From Oscillospiraceae bacterium (GTDB lineage: Bacteria > Bacillota > Clostridia > Oscillospirales > Ruminococcaceae): a stretch of 64,000 nucleotides of DNA. Below the pieces are notes generated by a model. That model was not told the DNA's origin. It did no database searches and saw nothing but the letters and a program-made list of their open reading frames with translations. Below, piece by piece: positions 58,986 through 64,000 of this stretch (the stretch's first letter is position 1; every line of letters begins with the position of its first letter). The position numbers were made by a program, and so were the translations under genes. The stretch covers positions 1-64,000 of the forward strand of contig WRLK01000007.1 in NCBI GenBank assembly GCA_009777635.1, read 5' to 3'.

Positions 58986-59828
58986 ATGGACAGAAGAAGC
59001 ATTTCTCCCGTTACAAAAACAATCGTCTATGTAATAATGATTACATTTACCGTTTTGGCGATCTATCCGATCTTTTGGCTTATAATCCAATCCTTCAAAT
59101 CAAATCAGGTTTACCTTCGGACCAGCAAGCTGTCAATGCCCGCGGAATGGTTTTTTGGCAACTATCCGTTTATCTGGAACCAGGTGGGGTTCAGCAGCTT
59201 CTTTACAAACAGTATGATTTACTCTATTACTACAGTTATTGTGGTGGTAGTATTAGCCAATATGGCGGGATTTGCCTTCGCCAAGCTGCAGTATAAGATT
59301 ACAAAAGTGCTTCACGGTCTTTTCATCATCGGCATTCTGCTTACGATCCAGTCGATTTTGATACCCCTCTTTTTGATGGTTAATGCGGTGGGGCTTCATA
59401 ATACCCGGATTGGAGTGCTGATTCCATACATAGGGCTGGGTCTTCCAATGGGGGTATACTTGTTTACCGATTTTATAAAAAAAGGTATTCCCAACGAATT
59501 GATTGAATCGGCCAAGATTGACGGGGCAAGCTTTATAAGGATTTTCGCAAGGATTGTCTTTCCGATGTGCGCCCCTGTTTCGGTAACGCTTGCGATTATT
59601 ACCTTTACCGCAACATGGAACGAATTTATTTTAATGAATCTCTTAACGGCCGGCGACAGGTACAAATCAATTCCCGCGGCGGTCGGACGCTTCGCCGGCG
59701 CTCTGGGCTCGGATTATGGAAAGCTGTTTACGTCCCTGTCGCTGTCTATCATTCCGCTTTTAATTTTTTATTTGATTTTTAGAAATCAGATTACAAAGGG
59801 AGTCGCGGCCGGTGCGGTAAAAGGCTAG
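58986..59828 (+). CDS. Carbohydrate ABC transporter permease (MalG type)
   Basis: PNELIESAKIDGASFIRIFARIVFPMCAPVSVTLAIITFTATWNEFI. Confidence 0.94.
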   Translation: MDRRSISPVTKTIVYVIMITFTVLAIYPIFWLIIQSFKSNQVYLRTSKLSMPAEWFFGNYPFIWNQVGFSSFFTNSMIYSITTVIVVVVLANMAGFAFAKLQYKITKVLHGLFIIGILLTIQSILIPLFLMVNAVGLHNTRIGVLIPYIGLGLPMGVYLFTDFIKKGIPNELIESAKIDGASFIRIFARIVFPMCAPVSVTLAIITFTATWNEFILMNLLTAGDRYKSIPAAVGRFAGALGSDYGKLFTSLSLSIIPLLIFYLIFRNQITKGVAAGAVKG

Positions 59829-59865
59829 AGCTTCCTCCAACAAAATATAAAGCCGCGTGCTTTTG

Positions 59866-59890
59866 AAAAACAGTCCCAGGGCTGTTTTTC
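59866..59890 (+). terminator. Candidate terminator/attenuator hairpin between permease and DUF4838-like gene
   Basis: aaaaacagtcccagggctgttttt. Confidence 0.6.
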
Positions 59891-59936
59891 CATGTCCACC
59901 ATCATATCTGTTTTGAAGAAAGGGATTGTCATAAAC

Positions 59937-61871
59937 ATGGAATGGCGTATTGAACAGTGCGAGAAAAGCCAAACGGTCGAATTTGCCGCTTGGGAGCTGG
60001 CAAAATATCTTGGTAAAATGGACCCCAATATTTTTGTAGCCGTCCTGAAGCCGGAAAAGCAGGGGCAATTGAGCGGCACACTAAAACTTCAGGTAGGGGA
60101 TTATGACGGGAAGCTTGTTAAGGTTAACGATCCCAATCTGGATGATGCGTATTATATCGACGTGGTAAGCGGGCGCGGCGTTATTGCCGGTACAAATGAG
60201 CGCAGTGTGTTGTTCGGCGTGTACCGGTTTTTGCGGGAGCTGGGCTGCCGCTGGCTACGCCCGGGGGATGGCGGGGAAATCATTCCGCAAAAGGACGTTT
60301 CAAGCTGTTCGGTCCGTTGCGGCGAAGCGGCTTCTTACCGGCACAGGGGAGTGTGCATTGAAGGAGCTTGTTCTTTCGCGCATGTGGCCGACATGGTCGA
60401 CTGGCTGCCTAAAATCGGAATGAACGCGTATTTCAATCAGTTTACAGTTCCTTTTACATTTTTTGATCAATGGTATCAGCATACGGGTAACCCCTATATG
60501 CAGCCGGAGCCCGTGTCCGTGGAGGAGGTTCGCGCTATGGTGAACACTCATATCCACGGGATTAGGAAAAGGGGAATGCTTTATCACGCCACCGGGCATG
60601 GCTGGACCTGCGAGCCTCTGGGAATAGAAGGCAATAGCTGGGATGAAAAAGATTATTTCGTGCCTGACGGCATACAGGAGCTGTTCGCCCTTGTAAACGG
60701 AGAAAGAAGCCTTTTCGGAGGGATTCCCCTAAACACCAATCTCTGTTATTCGAATCAAGAGGTTCAGCAGCGTATCGTTTCCGCCATTGTTGATTATTGC
60801 CGCAGCCACAATGAGGTGGATTATCTGCATTTTTGGCTGGCGGATGAAATGAACAACCACTGCGAATGTGAGCGCTGCCAAGAGGCGGTCCCTGCCGATT
60901 TTTATGTTCGCATGCTCAATGAAATTGACCGGCGGTTAACAAAAGAAAAGATTGAAACCAAAATCGTTTTCCTTATTTACTATGACCTGCTGTGGGAGCC
61001 ACAAGTTGAACGGCTTAAAAATCAGGATCGTTTTGTCCTCATGTTCGCCCCAATCTCACGCACATATTCCGCATCCTTTTGTAAGGCGGATGAGGAGCGG
61101 CCCGAAAAATTAGAACCCTACGCGCGAAATAAACTGATTATGCCCAAGAGGGTTGAAGACAACATCAAACGCTTAAATGCCTGGCAGGATCAGTTCTCAG
61201 GGGACAGCTTTATTTATGACTACCATCTAATCTGGCCGTCCCTCTACGATCTTGGCGGATACATCACGGCTAAGGTTTTGTTTAACGATATGAAGGAATT
61301 AGGGGCGCTTGGCTTAAACGGCATGATAAGCTGCCAGATGCAGCGGGTATTCCTGCCCACCGGCCTTAGCATGTATGCGATGGCCGAGGCCCTTTGGAAC
61401 AAGAACTTACAGTTTGAAGAGGTCGCAGCCGGGTATTATGCAGACCTTTTCGGCGGGCATGGAGAAAAAATACACGCCTATTTAAAAAATCTGTCCTGTT
61501 TATGCGAGCCGTCATACCTGTCCGGAGAAAAGCCCGCGGTCAGCGAAGAATGCGCGCTGAAATTTTCAAAAATCATAAGCGTTGTAAATGAAATGATGCC
61601 TTTCCTTTTTGAATCGCTTGAAAGGGAGTGCAATCCATGCCGGAAAAAGACGTGGTCCTCGCTTGTTATACACGGGCAGCTATGCATCTATATGGCGAAT
61701 ACCCTTACCCAAAGCGCCGAAGGGAATTTTAAGCAGGCTATGAAACACTGGGAAGCCACGAAAGATTATCTGAACCGGATGGAGCCCGATATCCATGAAT
61801 TGTTTGACGTGCGGTACTTTAACAAATTAATCGATCGGGCGTTTGACAGGATTGCAGACATTCAGGCGTGA
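59937..61871 (+). CDS. DUF4838-like domain protein (glycoside hydrolase-like)
   Basis: About 640 aa; AAWELAKYLGKMDPN...DDAYYIDVVSGRGVIAGTNERSVLFGVYRFLRELGCRWLRPGDGGEIIP (alpha-glucuronidase/GH20-N-like domain), then HFWLADEMNNHCECERCQ. ATG 59937 preferred over 59892. Confidence 0.8.
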   Translation: MEWRIEQCEKSQTVEFAAWELAKYLGKMDPNIFVAVLKPEKQGQLSGTLKLQVGDYDGKLVKVNDPNLDDAYYIDVVSGRGVIAGTNERSVLFGVYRFLRELGCRWLRPGDGGEIIPQKDVSSCSVRCGEAASYRHRGVCIEGACSFAHVADMVDWLPKIGMNAYFNQFTVPFTFFDQWYQHTGNPYMQPEPVSVEEVRAMVNTHIHGIRKRGMLYHATGHGWTCEPLGIEGNSWDEKDYFVPDGIQELFALVNGERSLFGGIPLNTNLCYSNQEVQQRIVSAIVDYCRSHNEVDYLHFWLADEMNNHCECERCQEAVPADFYVRMLNEIDRRLTKEKIETKIVFLIYYDLLWEPQVERLKNQDRFVLMFAPISRTYSASFCKADEERPEKLEPYARNKLIMPKRVEDNIKRLNAWQDQFSGDSFIYDYHLIWPSLYDLGGYITAKVLFNDMKELGALGLNGMISCQMQRVFLPTGLSMYAMAEALWNKNLQFEEVAAGYYADLFGGHGEKIHAYLKNLSCLCEPSYLSGEKPAVSEECALKFSKIISVVNEMMPFLFESLERECNPCRKKTWSSLVIHGQLCIYMANTLTQSAEGNFKQAMKHWEATKDYLNRMEPDIHELFDVRYFNKLIDRAFDRIADIQA

Positions 61872-62000
61872 TTGATTTCGCTTGGCAAAGACGACAGGTT
61901 CCGGCGTCAAATTTGTGCGGAAAAAAGACCGTCCATACGCCGTGCAGGGGTTAGTGGACAGGTCTGCTGATCATATCATATTAAGGCGGGGGACGGATTC

Positions 62001-63290
62001 ATGAACGGATTAAAGGCGGCGATTATCGGTGCGGGAAGCACATACACCCCGGAGCTTATTGACGGTTTTATCGAAAGGCGTAAAAGCCTCAATTTCGAAG
62101 AGATTTACCTGATGGACATCGACCGCGCAAGGCTCGATGTGATAGGGGGGCTTGCCAAAAGGATGCTGTCGGCAAAGGGCGCCGGCTCCCAGGTTGTCTT
62201 AACCACGGATTTGGACGAAGCGATTAAGGGCGCCGATTACATATTTGCGCAAATCCGCGCGGGCGGGATGCAGTCGCGAATCCGCGATGAAAAAATCCCG
62301 CTCAAATACGGGCTTCTCGGTCAGGAGACGACGGGCGCGGGCGGATTCATGAACGCGCTGCGGACAGTTCCCGTCATGCTTAAAATCGCCCGGCGCATTG
62401 AAAAGCTTGCGCCGGGCGCGTGGCTTATCAACTTCTCAAACCCCTCCGGCATTATCGCGCAGGCGCTGAATGATCACACGAAAGTAAAAACCATCGGCCT
62501 TTGCAACAATCCTGTAAATATGCTCGCGGGCATCGAAAAAGCGCTTGGCAGGCGGGATTTTGACTACGATTATGTCGGGATCAATCATTTAAGCTGGATC
62601 ACGTCGGTCATCCTCGACGGGAAAGAAATGATTCAGGATTTATATTCAGGCGGCGCCGTTTCGATGAAGAACATACCCGACCTTGATTTTGACAGGGAGC
62701 TTTTAAAGGCCGTTCCTGCCATACCGTGCGGATATCTCAGCTATTATTACCTGCGAGACGAGCAGATTAAAAAATGTATGGAGGCTGAAAAATCCCGCGG
62801 CGAAATCTGCATGGAGCTTGAAGCCGGGCTGATGGAGCAGTACGCAAGCCAAGAGCTTCATAAAAAGCCGGAGGAGCTGTCACAGCGCGGCGGCGCGCTT
62901 TATTCGACCGCGGCGGTATCGGTGGCGGACGCCATCGAAAACGACAAAAACGAGCATCATGTCGTAAACGTTGTAAATAACGGCTCGCTTCCTTTTTTGG
63001 ACGATAACGACGTCGCCGAGGTAAAGTGCGTGGTCGGTAAAAACGGCGCCGCGCCCGTTCCGGTGAGAGCTGCGCAAAACGAATATATCATGGGGATTTT
63101 AAAAGCGGTGAAAGCGTATGAGAGGCTTGCGGTCAAAGCGGCTGTAAATAGCTGCTACACAAGCGCGCTCACCGCTTTGATGGCGCATCCGCTTGTCGGC
63201 GATTACCGCCGCGCAAAGGCCGTGCTCGACGATATGCTTGAGCAAAACCGTGAATTTGTAACGCTTTCGGCAAGAGAGGGAGAATCATGA
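62001..63290 (+). CDS. Family 4 glycosidase (6-phospho-beta-glucosidase-like)
   Basis: KAAIIGAGSTYTPELIDGFIERRKSLNFEEIYLMDIDRARLDVIGGLAKRML...QIRAGGMQSRIRDEKIPLKYGLLGQETTGAGGFMNALRTVPV. Confidence 0.95.
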   Translation: MNGLKAAIIGAGSTYTPELIDGFIERRKSLNFEEIYLMDIDRARLDVIGGLAKRMLSAKGAGSQVVLTTDLDEAIKGADYIFAQIRAGGMQSRIRDEKIPLKYGLLGQETTGAGGFMNALRTVPVMLKIARRIEKLAPGAWLINFSNPSGIIAQALNDHTKVKTIGLCNNPVNMLAGIEKALGRRDFDYDYVGINHLSWITSVILDGKEMIQDLYSGGAVSMKNIPDLDFDRELLKAVPAIPCGYLSYYYLRDEQIKKCMEAEKSRGEICMELEAGLMEQYASQELHKKPEELSQRGGALYSTAAVSVADAIENDKNEHHVVNVVNNGSLPFLDDNDVAEVKCVVGKNGAAPVPVRAAQNEYIMGILKAVKAYERLAVKAAVNSCYTSALTALMAHPLVGDYRRAKAVLDDMLEQNREFVTLSAREGES

Positions 63291-64000
63291 GCCGCTATGT
63301 GATGGCAATTGACGGCGGCAGCACAAAAAGCCATCTCGCTATTTTCAAGCACGACGCCGGCCTTGTTGCGTTCGGCTCGTGGGGGCCGCTCAACCATGAG
63401 GTCTTGCCCGGTTCATTCGTTCAGCTTGAAAAGGAGCTTCACGAGTTTTTCAGCAAAACGGCCAAACCGCACGGCATAAAGCCGGAAGATATAACCTATG
63501 CCGTTTTAGGGATCAGCGGCGTTGATACGAAAGAACAGCACCGTATCATTTCAGGCATGCTCAAAAAGCTTGGGTTTGCGCGGTTTACACTTTGCAACGA
63601 CTCGTATCTCGGAATTGCGGCGGCCTGCCCGGATAACACGGGAGTTTGCGCGATTAACGGAAGCGGATGTACGATAGCCGGGATTAACGCGGCGGGTAAA
63701 ATGCTGCAAATCGGTGGCATCGGCGAGCTTTCAGGGGACCTTGGCGGCTCTTCGCAAATCAGCAACAGATTGCTTGGCGCGGTATACGGGGCGCTGTTTC
63801 GCGGGGGCGAGCCCACCGCGCTCACCCAGCCTGTTCTAAAGGCCATTGGCGCAAACAGCAAATACGACTATGCCGACGCCATTTCCGCAAGACTTGCGGA
63901 TGGAAACTGCATACAGGGCATAAACCGGCTGCTGTTTGAGTATTCAGACGACGGCGTGGCGCAGCGGCTGCTTTCGGATATCGCGCAAAACTACGCGGGC
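63287..64000 (+). CDS. BadF/BadG/BcrA/BcrD ATPase family kinase (N-acetylglucosamine kinase-like), truncated by window edge
   Basis: MSRYVMAIDGGSTKSHLAIFKHDAGLVAFGSWGPLNHEVLPGSF...ICAINGSGCTIAGINAAGK-type phosphate motifs; ATGA overlap with the GH4 gene; not in ORF track. Confidence 0.9.
   Translation, partial: MSRYVMAIDGGSTKSHLAIFKHDAGLVAFGSWGPLNHEVLPGSFVQLEKELHEFFSKTAKPHGIKPEDITYAVLGISGVDTKEQHRIISGMLKKLGFARFTLCNDSYLGIAAACPDNTGVCAINGSGCTIAGINAAGKMLQIGGIGELSGDLGGSSQISNRLLGAVYGALFRGGEPTALTQPVLKAIGANSKYDYADAISARLADGNCIQGINRLLFEYSDDGVAQRLLSDIAQNYAG

Overview
The 64 kb window looks like the replication-origin region of a low-to-mid-GC, spore-forming Firmicute (Clostridia-like, judged from gene content only). 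The origin core is rpmH-rnpA-yidD-yidC-jag on the minus strand, diverging from dnaA-dnaN-S4 protein-recF-remB-gyrB-(phzF-GFA)-gyrA on the plus strand. It is followed by spoVAC-spoVAD-spoVAE, an M23 peptidase, argS, ddl-murI and rpmG-secE-nusG-rplK-rplA. Left of the origin are a truncated pyruvate:ferredoxin oxidoreductase (minus, runs off the window), a CorC-like protein, proB/proA, and a ribose-type ABC importer next to a YesM/YesN-like two-component system. The right third holds two carbohydrate-catabolism loci: GntR, TIM-barrel, SBP, two permeases, SIS, FGGY kinase, M20, MBL, threonine-synthase-like, SDR, NagA; and SBP, two permeases, DUF4838-like, GH4, BadF/NagK-type kinase (truncated at the window end). 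Main points for follow-up: (1) a doubly degenerate RbsA-like pseudo-ATPase encoded with a histidine kinase that lacks an extracellular sensor domain; (2) a dnaA-dnaN origin with a clear GC-cluster/DnaA-trio but TTTTAAACA-type repeats where canonical DnaA boxes are expected, with substitutions in the DnaA recognition motif; (3) a partial duplication of the gyrA start and shared hairpin leaders upstream of dnaN, gyrB and gyrA; (4) a candidate structured ncRNA with a consensus promoter at about 56.24 kb; (5) a perfect palindromic parS-like site inside the spoVA operon; (6) several short dispersed repeat families; (7) an unusual sugar/amino-acid catabolic operon. No rRNA, tRNA, CRISPR array or transposase gene was found. 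All product names come from reading the translations; no database search was run.
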